This document shows, one piece after another, positions 22,856 to 36,360 of a stretch of DNA of 64,000 nt; the stretch's first letter is position 1; the number at the start of each line of letters is the position of its first letter. Made by a program: the position numbers and the translations under genes. This DNA is from Taenia hydatigena (Eukaryota; Platyhelminthes; Cestoda; Cyclophyllidea; Taeniidae): positions 666-64,665 of the forward strand of contig JADWOT020001576.1 of the NCBI GenBank assembly GCA_036345935.2, given 5' to 3'. The notes beneath the pieces are model-generated. The model ran no database searches and had not been told where the DNA came from. It was given only the letters and a program-made list of their open reading frames with translations.

Positions 22856-25800
22856 AATGAAAGAAATATAGCAGTGTACTTTGATGAGATGTTGAGATTT
22901 CCAAATATATCCATGTATGAATGGCTCATCTTATCGCTAATTGGGACGATGTGGTGCTGCGGACTGCTACAAAGTTTACTGTTAACTTAATTGCTAAGAA
23001 GGATGGTAAATGATCTGACTATTTACAAACAGTTCCTCCATTTCCTTTTCCGTTACAAATGCATTGACAGTGGCTCCAAGGTCACCTCGATAACCACTGT
23101 TGCAGGATGGTTAAAATGCAGACTGAGTTGAATGAACGAAAGTGTTAATCAAAAATAAATGTTACTGAAAATCAAACCTGTGATCATTTACAACAGTAGA
23201 ACTACTAGAATCAAGTCAAATTATGATATCTACTTAAGCCATGAGAACTGCATAATGAGCAGTAATGGAATGAAGCTACCTCCAACGGAATGTGTGTCCA
23301 TTAGAGTAAACAGCCACGGGTGCAGTGGCGTTGTCGCAAATCGTGTGTAAACATAAGGTGCACGGCCCTTATCTCGCATTAATATACCTAGATAAGTATT
23401 TGCTTATCTTTCTAAAAATCACTGTTTATGCGTGTAGGCGGACCGAATAAACTTAATTATGCTTCGGAGAGTAAACACCGAATAAGCCGACATCCGCTGA
23501 TACCCAGTAGTACTAATAAGTGCGTAAACATCACTGCATCATGGTGAGTCTTACAAGTGCAAATGATCGGCGGATCGACGGTCACAGCTGCACGCAAAAT
23601 GATGACGCAGGCACATGCGCCCATCCGCTAATTTGGACGACCAGATTGACTATTTTATCACTCATTAACATTGACAATTCTGAAGTGGCCTCGTCATATC
23701 GGCACATCCATTATTCATGTACTTGATTAAGCAGTCCTCCATGTTAGGCGAGAAGCGTTTGTCGAACACGCCTCTACCTACTAACCTGTCGTCTTCTGCC
23801 TTCATTGAAGTAAAGACCTCACCAAACCAGCATCATAACATCGATGGAAAGTGCTCTCTACCTGCCCGCACTCTACTCATTTTAAGGAAATGAAGATTCT
23901 CACAGAAACCAACAAACCGATTAAAATGTGTGGCAGACTCAGCTTTCATTCCTTCAAAACGGACAGAGTGATAGCGGGCAACGACCATACTTCACTTGTG
24001 ACAATGAGTGGAGTAGCGTGATGAGTGCAAAGCTGGTTCAGAGAGCTTACTTCTTTCTCAAAGAAAGATCACTACGATTCCACATGGAGGATTGTATTTG
24101 CTATACTCTTCTCTCCCAACAATGAGGACTAAATGGTCAAGCATGCATAGTGCAAGTGTGTTGATGTGTCGAATAGACTGACCAGCCATCCTCATCAGTG
24201 GATGATGCAGCAATCGATCTGGCCATCCATATCAGTAGGACGGCAGCACCACCAATCATAGAGACAGCGGTGTACAGTGCCAGCAACAAGCTTTCTCTTA
24301 ACATGCTTAAGCCTCATCACATCACCTCGTTAGTCATGTTGATGGTGATGGAGAATGTCGCCTATCTGTATTCACGCTACTTATTTCGGGGAAATAAAGG
24401 CTGTGCAAGGGCAAGTGAACCATATGCCCATTGCTCACCTTTGCAGAAATGCTTGCACACCACTGGTGACATTGCATCTGGAAATTGCACACGAGTAGGA
24501 GCAGCATCCCACTGTCTGGAAGCTGGGCCTCAGTTAACGTGGATAGAGACCGCAAGCGTGGTAATAGCCCAGTCACGCAAGAAGCAATGGTCGCACAACT
24601 TGCTTACTTGAGAACCTGCCAAGGCAAAAAGTGGCCAGAGATTCATTAATGTAAACCGAGAATACCGACTGTTGGCCCTTTTTGTTCTCTGCTCACCTTT
24701 GTGCTCAGCACTACACTGACTTCATGACTCTTCAACCCTACGCAAAGAGCTTTTGTCGTTAATGTGGCATCAATAACCAGGATGCGATTAAAGCGTTGTA
24801 CAGACATCTCTGGCCTCGTCACGTATTTGCGGTTAAAGTGTGGCGGTAGAGCTGGTTTGTGGAAGGAAATCTCAATATGCAGAGCCAGATGGATTAACAA
24901 TAGTGATTACACGAAAAAATAGCAATTTGGACTACCTGCAGGTAATAATGTCATTTTTAGAATCTGCCGCTTTTAACAATATCATGAAGGAGATGGCATG
25001 TTGTAGTCTTAAAGCTCTATTTGGCTGCTCTGTGTGTACATTTTACATTCGTGCTGGCTGCGAGAATGCTTGTTCTCGTGTGCAGGTTAGCCAGCGGACG
25101 AGTTGTTAAGCAGCCAGCAAGTGAGCAAATTCAACATTGAGCCAGTTAGCGCAAGAAGGCCTGACACGTTTTAGTCAGACGCCGATAACACCTGACGTGC
25201 GCCTTCCTGTCGACGCATTTTGGACAGCCTAAATGTTTCACGAGAAGCCCTATACAATTCAGCAGCTCGAGACACTCTACTCATAAGTGCTGTGCATTGT
25301 GGTAGCAGCATAGTTTCGCAGGTGCGATTCGTGCTTATAGCATAAACTAGGGCTCAGTGACCACATTCTACAGTTTTTAAGCCTTTTTGTTTCTCCTGAT
25401 GGTCTTGCTTCACAACACCCCATGCCAATCAAAGCAGAACAGACCTCATCGTAGCACTTGAATTCGACACGCTAACAGATCGTGCGAGATTAGTCTAGTA
25501 GGGAAATGTGCACGACCTTAAAAGTCGGGTTTCTTTGTACTTCAGAGCAAATGAGGAGCACGAGCAGACTCTCATGCTCAGTAACTCATCCGCCACTTCT
25601 CAATGGTCATGGCGACTGTTAAACTCCGGGTAACAGGCGGAATCAGGTAAACATTGTCCTTTGGAGACCTAGTGCGCTTTTGAAAGACTTTGCTTAATTT
25701 TGCCTGCATAACTTTTAATGTGACACTCATCATGCGAATTAATTTGAGATGGGGAAAGGCATACGCACAACTTTTTAGTTTTACGTAAAGTAAGTTGCAT

Positions 25801-27831
25801 TGCCGTTTTGCTATTGTATCCATGTAAAATTCAGAAAAGAACTTTTGGCTTAAGGCAAATCCATTTCTAAATATGTTTTCATGTTGATTTAACTAATCTC
25901 TCAATGATTTTTCATTTTCAAATGTCATCCACATGACCAAAGCTGATGCCTCGTGAGGTAGTAGTGAGTCAGCAAGATTGAGGATGCGTGTGAATTTTCA
26001 AGATGAAGCCAAGCCCTAAAAACATTGTAATCAGTGTACCAAGTGGCTTTAAACTTACTCTGGACATATGCGCCCAACTCTCTTTCAACAAGCCTGCAGG
26101 CATTTGTACCATCCGTCATTCGCGATCTGGCTATCTTCGTGTCACCTTGCTGTGTGGGTAAAATGTGGTCTTAAGATGGTCAGCATTGCCAATCTAGATG
26201 CGAGGATATCAAGATTATCCATTTGTACTTCTAGGCAGGTGATAACACGTCTCTTGACGACAGGCATACTAGCCACTCGATGGGATGGTCATGGCTTTGA
26301 CGAAATAATTATTGGGTGAGACTGTGGCTACAAGTTGACCAGGTAGTGCCAACACACGTCTCTCCTTACTCGCCGGCGATTTTGCATTACTTTCAGCCTA
26401 ACTTTGCTCAAATGAAGGCTGAATAGAGACGTTTGGTGCTTCACCGGGATCTATATGAATGAGCAACATGCTATGAGTTAAGGGGAAGGGGAATGGGGAG
26501 AGAAAGAGCAGTCGGTGGGATTGGCTCCGAACCACTTACTGCCTCCATATCGTGCTTATTCAATTAATTTCCACCATCCTCCACAAATTTTAAGGATTAG
26601 TTTAATCTTTTTTTGTCCACTGTCACTGACACACGTTTGGTTGATAGAAAGTGCATTTTTGCGTCTGATTCGAGATGGCTGAGGTAGAGTTAATCCATGT
26701 TACTCCTCTAATTCTCCTCCTAATGTAAGAACAGTCTTGAGTAGGTGCGACACTTAATTAACTGGACTTGTTATTCACTATTCCCTGTCTTCTCTACCCA
26801 CCGATGTCAACTTAGCTTCTAGGCTTCTCTGCACCAAATGGAAGACCTTTCAACAGCTCTTTTACACAGCATTAGTGCAAACATTGCAACATGAAAAGGC
26901 GCTAGCAATTACATGAAATGCGAAACCGTATTATCAAGTTACGCGTTTTTTTTCCACACCTAAAGCAACCAATGTCGTTGCTTACCTCCTGGCACACCTG
27001 CTACGTATACGTTTTGTTTAAGCATGTGCATTCCGTAAAGAGGAGAAGATTGTAGGTCAAAGGAGGTGGAAGAGGAAGAAAGTTTCGCGATCGTGACTCA
27101 TCACCCGTGTCAGATTCAACGCAAAGCATCCTACTCAGATCGACATCCGATACGGTTCCGTCGATCGTAGTTTGAATGTGTCTCAACCAATGCGCGTGGA
27201 GGCATTTACATCGGCGACCCATTTTGGTTGCTTCGAAGATATTATTTGAGAACTTGGTAGAGTTAAGCCCAACCATCACCGACGACCATGGCGATAGTGG
27301 GTGAAAACGCCTGACAGCTCATCTTGGTCATGCGACTACCGTCTCAAAAAGGGAGACTAGTATGGACAATCTCTCATGATTAACTATTCAAACTGCTAGT
27401 CAGCTTGTCAACTAGGGAGCCACGAGCAGTGCGACAGTAGCTAAATTCCACATTTTGGTCACATTGAAGAGTCCACATGGCGTGACCAGCAGTTAGCCCA
27501 AATGTTGTTAAGAGCAATCCCCTCAATTTATTCATACAATGCACCAACACATAATTAGAGGCACATGTTGTTCGCGCCTTAGTTCGCACTGTCACAATGA
27601 GGACATATTCTCCTTCCTTGAGGTCAGGGTTGCACAGTTGTAGACGTCTATCGGGTGCCTTTGGCACCTCTGGCTGCGACGGTCATAGTTACAAGCCAGA
27701 TGCTGATGGGTATTGTGGACTCTCGGCCGCCGAGTGTTGGTAAGAGATCGCATGCGTGTCTTGATCACAGTCAGGGGCACTAAGAGTGGCGTCGTTGTTA
27801 ACTCCGCTCTGCTGATGGATCTCTGCCTGCT
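22856..27831. other. Loop region with no recognisable gene
   Basis: About 5 kb without a recognisable gene apart from the tentative short ORF at 24137-24304. Short ORFs are no longer than chance would give. A segment near 23870-23900 resembles 12320-12350, suggesting scattered old repeats. Confidence 0.45.
24137..24304 (-). CDS. Short single-pass membrane protein candidate
   Basis: A 55-codon minus-strand ORF. After MLRES comes a hydrophobic stretch of about 22 residues (LLLALYTAVSMIGGAAVLLIW), then a basic MAR and a polar Ser/Thr-rich tail. It could be a signal-anchor microprotein, but a hydrophobic ORF of this size also arises by chance. No promoter, poly(A) signal or conserved copy was found. 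Confidence 0.18.
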   Translation of the reverse strand: MLRESLLLALYTAVSMIGGAAVLLIWMARSIAASSTDEDGWSVYSTHQHTCTMHA

Positions 27832-29052
27832 TTGGTATGTCGGTCTAGCTGAAGTAGATGTGGTAGCCTGAATCGTCCTCTTTGGCCAAAGGCATAGTAG
27901 ATGCGGTTTTCTCGTGCAAAAGCATCATTATTCACCTTCGAGAGAGGCGTGTTCTCTGTCAAACGGGCACGAACCTCATCACGCTACGCTCTTTGTCATA
28001 CTAGCAACAGAAAATTTTCTCTACCTGGTATCTCTCTTTGTTCCAAGGGGATGAAGGCCTAGAAGGGAGAGACAAGCGCTGAACTCATTGCACACCTTTT
28101 CGAACGCGTCGGCATAACGCTGCCATTGTACCTAGAAATTGCACAAAACGGAGCACTCTGGTCTGTCTGAAAGCAGTTCACCCATCAATTTGGAATGAGA
28201 CTGTTAAAAGGTGACTTCAGCTAAGTGTAACATTATAATTCACAGCTTCCATTGCACTGGATGATTTCCCAGTAACAGAGCAGAAGATGCTTGAATTGTC
28301 GCAGTACTTCGAGTTGGCTTCAACTCGTTGTTCCTCTCTGCTATGCGATGTTCACAACCTATTCATTACTTGACCAGGTCCTCATAAAAGCGTGCTAATG
28401 GTAGTGAAAGACCCAAATTTGCCGGTCTGATGGGGTTCGCCCAGTTCTACTGAGGTCGATGCGCAATGATGGTGGTCGTCCATTGAGGTGGCGAGCGAGT
28501 GCTGTTGCAGCGATGGGTCACTTGCAAAAATTTAAGTCCTCAAAGAAATAAACGAGGTTAGTCAATTTCATTAAAGCTATTGGTTAAAAATTTAGGCCAA
28601 CCAAAGCAGTCGGCAGTCCCACCTACCTCTACGGAACCGGCAGTGGAAGTTACCAGCAAACACTTTCAAAGGGCTCTTTTGCACATTCGAAGACGAGCTA
28701 TGGATTTACCGCAAAGAGAAGATAGTAAATATGGGGTGCACAAGACAACTGCTTTGTGCCAAATCGTGGGTCAATCAGGCATGAGCTGGACCGCATAATC
28801 GAGTAAGTCACCTGTTGCAGTCAGCGGCGCCATTCCATATTCCCACCTGGATTCTTACAGGTAGGAGTAGTTACTGAGAAATTGCCAACGTTCTAAACTG
28901 GTGAGATTCTTTGATGAGGTTTCAGTAAGGCGTGATAATGTTTTGACCAATCAGGCAACTACCTGACAAATGCATGGTTTGTTGCTAGGTGTGTAGCTCG
29001 AAACATTAGCGTCTCTCACTAAGGATTTGAGGGCGCACCCAGCATCACAGCG

Positions 29053-29281
29053 TTGTCTTTCATTCCCTCCAAAGATAAGCATCATTGCAGTTCAGTGAGT
29101 TCCGATTACCCACCTCACAATGGTAATCCCCTTCCAGTGTCGATGAAGACGAATGCAAATTCTAACATCTTTAGTCCGTTGCCCTTTAACAATTGTTTAC
29201 AGCAGTTGCACATTTTAGTGGAACTAAAAGCGCTGCATGGGTGGATGATTGTCATTCTAACTATCTTTCGTATTTAATAAA
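29053..29281 (+). CDS. ORF ending at a poly(A) signal (mirror at 5305-5533, minus)
   Basis: A 74-codon ORF whose TAA stop overlaps an AATAAA signal (29276-29281). Upstream there is an acceptor-like TTGTTTACAG near 29202, so the last 24 codons could be a terminal exon. The opposite-strand copy at 5309-5533 has the same arrangement. The protein has no domain I recognise. The stop plus poly(A) signal is the only gene-like mark. Confidence 0.22.
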
Positions 29282-29377
29282 ATCTGCAGTAGAAAATAAA
29301 CAGCTCTTTTGATGAACGCAAACAGGGGGCTGCACTAGTCATAGCAGCTGAGGCGCTTGGTGATTGGTTGTATGGAC

Positions 29378-29560
29378 CTACTGGAAAAGCCACGAAAGCA
29401 TAGCAGCCATGAAAGCTAGTAGAGTTACAATGACCAAAGCAGCGCAGGTCGAGTCACCGCCAGTCGTGGTTACTGCAGTAGAAGTCTGGGCAGGTCTGCG
29501 GATCTTTGAGGGGCTTCTTCCAGTCGTGACAGACGCTTTCTCCTCCCCCATTTGATACAA
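29378..29560 (-). CDS. Short tail-anchored membrane protein candidate (right arm copy)
   Basis: Identical translation to 5026-5208 on the opposite strand of the mirrored arm. It shows the same polar N-terminus and hydrophobic C-terminal tail. It adds no independent evidence, because the whole arm is near-identical. Confidence 0.25.
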   Translation of the reverse strand: MYQMGEEKASVTTGRSPSKIRRPAQTSTAVTTTGGDSTCAALVIVTLLAFMAAMLSWLFQ

Positions 29561-30102
29561 CCATAAATTTGCCCCATTATAATAGCAATAATTAGTGTCG
29601 AATTCTACACGTCAGCTAACTAGTAACTGCTCACATTGAGGAGCGTCTGTCCAACTCTCGGCAGTAGTTTATTCAGTGCCAGGCAGTACTACTACTAATG
29701 AGTCTGCGAACTTAATTAGTAGCAGCGGTTACGATACATGGGCAGCATTGCAAAATTGATTCTAGTGGATATGGCTAGTCCTAAGCAGTAGTAGTAGTGG
29801 TAGTAGTGGTGGTTCAGCTTTCAGTAAAATCGAGCATAGAGAACTCATCGCGCTCCAAAGCAGGTGTGGGGCACCAAGGTGCTCTCTGTCGTCAGAATCT
29901 CTCCCATCAATGCGTGCACAAACGGCGACAGAAGTGGTTTGATTTGGCTTTAGATTATAAGAGGTGAAACTCGTCATCAAAGGGAGACAAGGCTGCTTCC
30001 ACACTTCAGTGTCGAATGTGTTAGCAATGGAGTAGGCAACAATGCTGGCGTCGGTTCCTGATGGGGTGTTCCAGTTCACACACACGCATTGAGGAACGAG
30101 TG

Positions 30103-30286
30103 TGTAATACCTTATTTGTTTGACTGCCGGTTTCGGTACCCTGACTCAGGTGGCCATGTTGTCCTAGTCACGTGGCCTGGCCTCTGGGACATGCCAGCAT
30201 CCCCGTGCCCTCTGTTTATTGAATATGCATATTCTGCCATAGTAATGCGCCCTCTCTTGCCTTCAAGGGAGTCTAGGGATATTGCA
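30103..30286 (+). mobile_element. Solo LTR, right arm (mirror copy)
   Basis: Mirror of 4300-4483, starting TGTAATACC and ending ATATTGCA. It sits at the exactly corresponding place of the inverted arm, so it was present before the arms were duplicated or has been homogenised since. Confidence 0.7.
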
Positions 30287-33200
30287 AGGTGCTTAAATTT
30301 TCACATTCTGAGGAGTGCTATGACCCTCACAAGTGGAAACGCAATGATTTGTCATTGGCTCCAGCGTCTCATTTACACAATTACGTATGTACCTCCACGG
30401 GGCAGGGGAGAACTCATGAGGACTACGTCTATTTGCTCAAAAGAAGCTAGCTTGGGTAATGTCGAATAAAGTCGTATTAAAAGTCGCAGAAGAATAGCAA
30501 AATGTTTATTTAAGTGGCTTTGCGCTTGTCAAACTTAGCTTTTGTTTCGATATTGAATAGGCAGTGGTCAGGACAATCCCTTGCGAAGCAAGGTAACTTA
30601 ATACTTGATACAAAATCGTTCCCAAATCTCATTTACCATGAATTGGGTTGCTCTGTCGACTTACAACAATGATATCATGTACTTGTTGTGAGATTAGAAC
30701 TAAGATGATTTGACGCAGACCCCAAAATGCCGATCCAGGTATCCCCTAAGGCGACCGTAAATCTCTTCTCGGCTAAACGTCATCTGATTCGCTGGTCAAT
30801 AGCCAATGGAAAGTGACGAGTTCCAGGAGGTTTTTATGTCCACAAACCAGCCTGCATAGCTGCAAGCAAACATCGGATTTATGTCGGGAAAAGTCTAATT
30901 ACATGTTCCGTTTCTTTTAATTGGTCAGATTTCTTGTTGACCGTGAAAAGACTTCTGGAACATCTGATTGGCTGAGTGGTAGCCAATGGGAAAATTGTAA
31001 GATAGACCTGTCATAAGAATAGTTATTTTTATTTTTTGCACAGCAGCTCGACTGATTAGAAAACGAGTGTTAGATGGTCACATAAGAACAATAAAATTCT
31101 AGGCTATGGAGGACCATTGTCTGGAATTCTGGAAGAACTCTCATGTATGCATGTTATAATGAACTTGTAATCAAGGTTCTACTCATTTCAGTTATGTAGT
31201 GACATTTCTCAGCTGTCTTTTCAGAGACGGTCCCGGTGGTGGTAAGCTGGCTCCATCTTTGCGGTTGATACTACCTCAGGGCGCTGATTTCAACTGCGTC
31301 AAATACGCTTGCTTAACCGATCTCCATTTCGATGCACTTCCAGAGGCTGTTGTGGGCACTTTCGGTCAGCAATTGCTCTTCCATGATTGAACTGGCGACC
31401 CCGTTCGTCGACCGAGAGTTCTTACACGTGACCACCTGCAGAGATACCAACTCACACCAAATGGTGGAGAATGAGTGGAGGAGAGTAGACGCACAAACAA
31501 CTGTTTTATGCCTGATGCACCACCTCAAAGGAGCAATGGATAATATTTTCATTGGTGCCATCAGACAAGAGCTCAACTGCGTCAGCCCATGTCTCCAGCA
31601 ATGACGCAGGGTGCTAAATGCCCAGTCAACTTCTTCACAACTTCTTCAATGTGTACAATCGGGCAGGAATGAATTAATAAATCAGGAATGGGTAAATAAA
31701 TGATCACTAAAAGTCGGCGTAGTGTCCCTAACCTACTCCTAAATATCCAACACATCCTGCATATTCCGAAGGAAGAGAGGCGCCTTTACTGATTGCAACA
31801 GTAGCAATAGTTGAGCATTAACAATGGTAGCAGCAATAAAGATAGCTAAAGTATTCACATTACCATAAGGAGCAGAAGCAGCAGCGGCGTTGGCGGCAGA
31901 AGGGAGAGGAAAACAGGAGGGCATGGCAAGGCAGGACAGGGCAGGGGAGGGAAGGGAAGGGGAACAAGTTCACGTGTGGTTTCCTGCACACACGGGAGGG
32001 TACTTCCAACCACCTCTTCCAAACATCCTATGCCCTTGACGACATCAGGCAGAGCTTGGGCTGGCGGGTGAGTTGGTGGGTGAGTGAGTGAGTCGGTAAA
32101 CAGCGCCTTAAGACTGCTCATTGAAGCCATGGATCATTGAAGGAGGATCGATCGCCGGCACTACTGCCACCACCACCACCACCACCAATGACACCGCCGG
32201 CCGATACGGAAGCAAAATTGGTCCCAGCATTCACCTCAATGTGTCCACGAGGCCACTCCGTAAAACATTCATACCGCCTGGCTCGCTGCAAGTGCAAAAG
32301 ACGCCTTTTCCATCACTTCAAACACATCACTACTTCCCATCCTCTTCCACTCTCCCATCCGCCTAACACCCAAAAGGGAGGCTCATTCCATCCAAATCTA
32401 CGTCCCCACCACTACCCTTTGTAAGTCGGCATACACGAGCACAAAATATTATTTCATGACTGACATTTCCATCCTACCACCTTTGCATTATTCTAGCCAC
32501 TTTTTCTACAAGAAATCCAATTTAGAAAATCGAGGCTACAGCATTACTTAGGCACTGGCTCTAATCAGAGCCACCTTCGTCACACACTCGGGTGGATCCA
32601 TATCAGACACATTTTCACATTTCTGCTAGATAATTTGCTTCCTTCACTGCCATAGTCACAGCTTCCTCGAATGCACTAGACCACTCGCTGAAACAGTCTT
32701 CATCGACGACTATGAAACATGCACATTTTAAAACATCGTCCCTTACTACTGCGAAAGACCCACTCAATCGCTTTGAACAACACCTAATCGCCACACTTCT
32801 CCTTTCAACGACTTTTGAAGAGAAGGAGACAGTCTTTCAAACGTGGCCACCGATCCGCCTTCTCTAATGCCAACTTAGGCTTTTGCATCAGTGAACATAG
32901 TTAGTAATATTAAAATTCACACCCTTTAATGCGTTTAAGCCTTTCCACCAATTAGTTCAACCGCAAATACTGACTACTGCTAGTGCTTTAAGGCTGCAAA
33001 ATACATTACCATCTTTTCCTCCAACACTTTCTACCTTTTCAGAATACACGGAAACTGACAACTTCAAAAACAACACCCAATCCCCATGCCGACACGAGGG
33101 ACCACCACGAATCCACCCAAGTGACACGCCACAGCGTACAAACCACATCCCATCCTAACCTCAGCCCAGCCCCAACCCCGATAGTAATTAGTCCAGATGA

Positions 33201-34389
33201 GGTCGGAAACCACCCCAGCTTTCTACCCCAGATACTCCCTACACGGTCCCTCCCACCCCCTCCTTTTCCATCCATTCTCACTCCTAAGGCCAAGTCGCAA
33301 TAGTAGTAGGGAAGCACGACAGTCGCCCCCACTTCCTCCCAATAGTTCGCGCCCAACACATCCAACAGTGGAGATCTACCCACTTACTTACCTCCTCTAA
33401 GATGATGCACCACCATTCATCACCTTTACAGTCAGTAACAAATTAACTTCCACCCTCCCACCGCAAAAACATTTCCGTACCTGCGGAAACAAAACATACC
33501 GCAATTGCCACCATCGAACTCTGGCCCATAGCGCTTCCATTCGTTGTCGTTGTCGTCGTCGTAAGTGAACGTCTCCTTCACTCTTTCACACACCCACGGC
33601 AGAGCTCCCTGGCCTTTCCCCTCCTTCTCCGCCACCCACCCACTTACTCACCCAGCCACCCATGCCCGCGAAGACAAACATACGGAGGCATAATAGCAGT
33701 AGTAGACCCTGTCGTCCATGCCAACAGTCGCATCGCACAATGCAGACGGAGACGCCACCGCCACCGCGAATCACGCCAACATCTTGCATTGCCTACCATT
33801 CCACACATTTATCACATGTTACTTCACCATCACAACCACCAAGGTAAGTTTGTGGCATCTAAAAAGGAAAAAAACAAACAATGGAAAGACCAATGTGCGG
33901 AGGTCCAAAGCGCTGCAAAGCCAACATACACAAACATAACTACTAATAGGAGAAAAAGAAACAGGCATCTCAAAAGGCAAACACTTAGGACTGCTACAAA
34001 GTACAGCCTGTGTGGTGATGCCCAAGCTTCACACTAGCCACTCCTTCTTCCTCCGCTCCTAACCCTGCTGCGTCCACCACACTCAGAGACACCAACTCAT
34101 GCCGTCAAAGCCGAGCAACCTACCATTCAGCCATCACTTAGGCCCTCTACACAACATGCTTCACAGCAGGGATCATATCGACACAACAAACAACCCTCGT
34201 CCTGCACCCACTCCTCCGCCATCCATATGTGCGCCAACAACACGCATATCATAGTAATGGAAATAGCGCAGGTGAAGCAGGTAAAGGAGAACAGCACTTT
34301 TCCATCCAACATGTGGACGAACATTGATTCCATCGCTGCCCACACGAAAAAGGACAACAACAACTCATTAAGCACAATCCAATCTTACC

Positions 34390-34652
34390 TGAGAAATGTG
34401 TAAAGTGATAACAAAGACAAGATTCGCACTCATTACTGCTACAGCTTCTTCTTCTTCAGTGTCCATTCTAGCACGAAAACGAGCTAAATAATGCATAATA
34501 AGATTTATAAATATGATTAACACTTCGTAGTGAGAAAGCAAACAAATTACAAATTGCCGAAACAATCTTAACTTATCACTCGAGGTGTCATACAGCGAAA
34601 AGTGTACGTGAGTGGGCATCGTAGTTGGAAAACAAAACGTCCTAACAGCCAT
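34390..34652 (-). pseudogene. Acidic/Ala-rich exon with open upstream (right arm)
   Basis: The right-arm counterpart of 118-196 is 34468-34390 (minus), with the same TAG| acceptor and |GTAAG donor. Here the frame is also open upstream to an ATG at 34652, which lies outside the window in the left arm. A continuous first exon is therefore conceivable, with a hydrophobic FVICLLSHYEVLIIFINLI segment. The corresponding frames near 44.8 and 57.5 kb contain stops, so the upstream openness is not conserved. Confidence 0.25.
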
Positions 34653-36165
34653 AATATGAGACTTTTGCGTTCACTTTACCAAAGTTGCAAGTCCCTTTAT
34701 CAAATTGGACCTCATTCATCAAAACTCATTCTTACTAAAGTAAGGAACCGCTTAAAAACAGTTAAATCAATCGCACTCAATCCAAAGAAGTGTTTTGCAT
34801 TAACAACATCAACGCGATCAGGCAGTGCAAATGGAAATCACAAAGTTATGAGAGCAACTGCGGCTGGTTCTGGTAAAGGAAAAAGCATACATCGACACAC
34901 TCGTAAAATTGGTGCTTATTTTCAAGAAAGCACCAAGCACGTAATTTCCAAGCACTCTGTTAGGTTTTAGCACCTCTCCACAAAATCACGCCCCAATGCT
35001 CAAATTCAAACATCAGTAAAAACAAATAACCTCACAAACCGCAAAAACAGTCGAAATTTACATCTGTACAGGAAAAAATGCACGTGAGAAGACCTTGCAG
35101 ATAAAAAGACACCGTCAACAGCCACGTTAAGAGGCATTTGCGTCTACTCTAACAAGTATATGTATAAAGGAAACAAATCGACATTTAAAGTACCTCACAA
35201 CAACTAGCTAACTAAAAACAATAAAAGGATACTTAATACTTACTGGCTTCCCAACTCTTGGCAGCAGATGAAGGCGCATTTATTCAGAAAATCTACCCCC
35301 AAAAACACGTGCAAACTACGCAAGCCGCGCACAAATCTGGCTAATCAGTTCAAAGTTCGTCCGATGAAACAAATAAGCTTTAAATTTTTATGTATTTTTG
35401 ATGGAACCATAATTACGACGAATACCAACAGTTTCGACTTTTGGTATAATTTGGGCAGCAAGCATACAAATAACAGTTTACAAAGTGCACAAAATGAGAA
35501 CACTGTTAATATTTACATATTAGTAATATAAATGCATAATAGTGATATTGTGAGGTCCGTCAGCAAATCGTAAAAGCAGTTCAAAAACAATGAGTAACGT
35601 CATTTCGTCAATTGGTTGTTCACTTCAATTTACTTCTAGCATGTGTTTTGTAGCAAAGTTCATATTCAAAATAAATAGACGCGTTGCTCAATTGGAGCAA
35701 TAAACTGACCTTACTCACATTGACTTGCAAGTGTCGATCATCTTCACAAAAGATGAGCACTTGTACCAAATCCCGCCTAACATCTTGTTGGTTGGTGGAG
35801 TGTAAGCTACGTTTTCAGATGGCAATTTTTCGGTTGCGATGCCCGCACATCTCACTATACGTAGACGCAGTGGTACAGTGGTCAACTTCGTAAGTACTTC
35901 CTGATTTGAGCATCAATTACATTGGCAGTTGTTCCATGCAGTAGAGTGCCACCTGACCTTCTACCTCGTGTGGCAGCTGTCATGACATGACTGCTAATTG
36001 TCTGAACTTACCTGATCTGCCAGTAACCAGAATGCAATTGTGAAAACAGGTTCGATTCTACTGGGATAGTTGATCATGATAGAGGTGGGAGCGCTCGACA
36101 ATTTAACAGGATTACTTTTTGTGTGGAATGATCTGAACTTTTTGATTCCCTCTGTCAGGAGACAC
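34585..36165 (-). repeat. AT-rich module, copy next to the right arm
   Basis: Reverse-orientation counterpart of 56100-57590 and, in part, 43774-44870. Landmarks are AACAAACAAATTACAAATTGCC, GAGGCATTTGCGTCTACTCTAAC, GTGTTTTGTAGCAAAGTTCATATTC and CAATTGGAGCAAT. It carries the empty version of the LTR insertion seen at 55904-56088. A possible exon with donor ATCAG|GTAAG near 36012 is open here but broken in the 56.1 kb copy. Confidence 0.75.
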
Positions 36166-36284
36166 GACAGCTACCCTACCCCATCTCCACGGTTCCTCAA
36201 TTCACAACTCTCGCTTCTGTGCAGCTCACAACTTCACTACTCTCCGCTTCTTCCTCTCGCCTACACCTTCACAAATCCAAGTCT

Positions 36285-36360
36285 TCATCCCTCCCTCCTT
36301 CCTTCCTTCCTTTCTTTCTTTCTTCCTTCCATCCTTCCCTCCATCCATCTATCTATCTGT
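36285..36360 (+). repeat. Pyrimidine-rich CTTC/CTTT microsatellite
   Basis: Runs of CCTT, CTTT and CCAT/CTAT repeats on the + strand. The inverted-orientation counterpart is the purine-rich tract at 50990-51100, which is longer. Low-complexity frames reading here are artefacts. Confidence 0.85.

Larger units (their letters stand above)
28010..34584 (-). repeat. Right arm of the large inverted repeat
   Basis: Reverse complement of 1-6578, separated from it by about 21.4 kb. Differences are sparse: for example a poly-Gly codon run near 31235 is one codon shorter than at 3345, and a few single substitutions occur. At the outer end (34585) it continues without a break into an AT-rich module also found near 44.8 and 57.5 kb. 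This arm is therefore embedded in a larger duplicated unit reaching about 36165. Confidence 0.93.

Noticed and set aside
36045..36062. GGTTCGATTC, like a tRNA T-arm
   Set aside because: No A/B-box partner upstream. The related copy at 56.1 kb has changed the motif.
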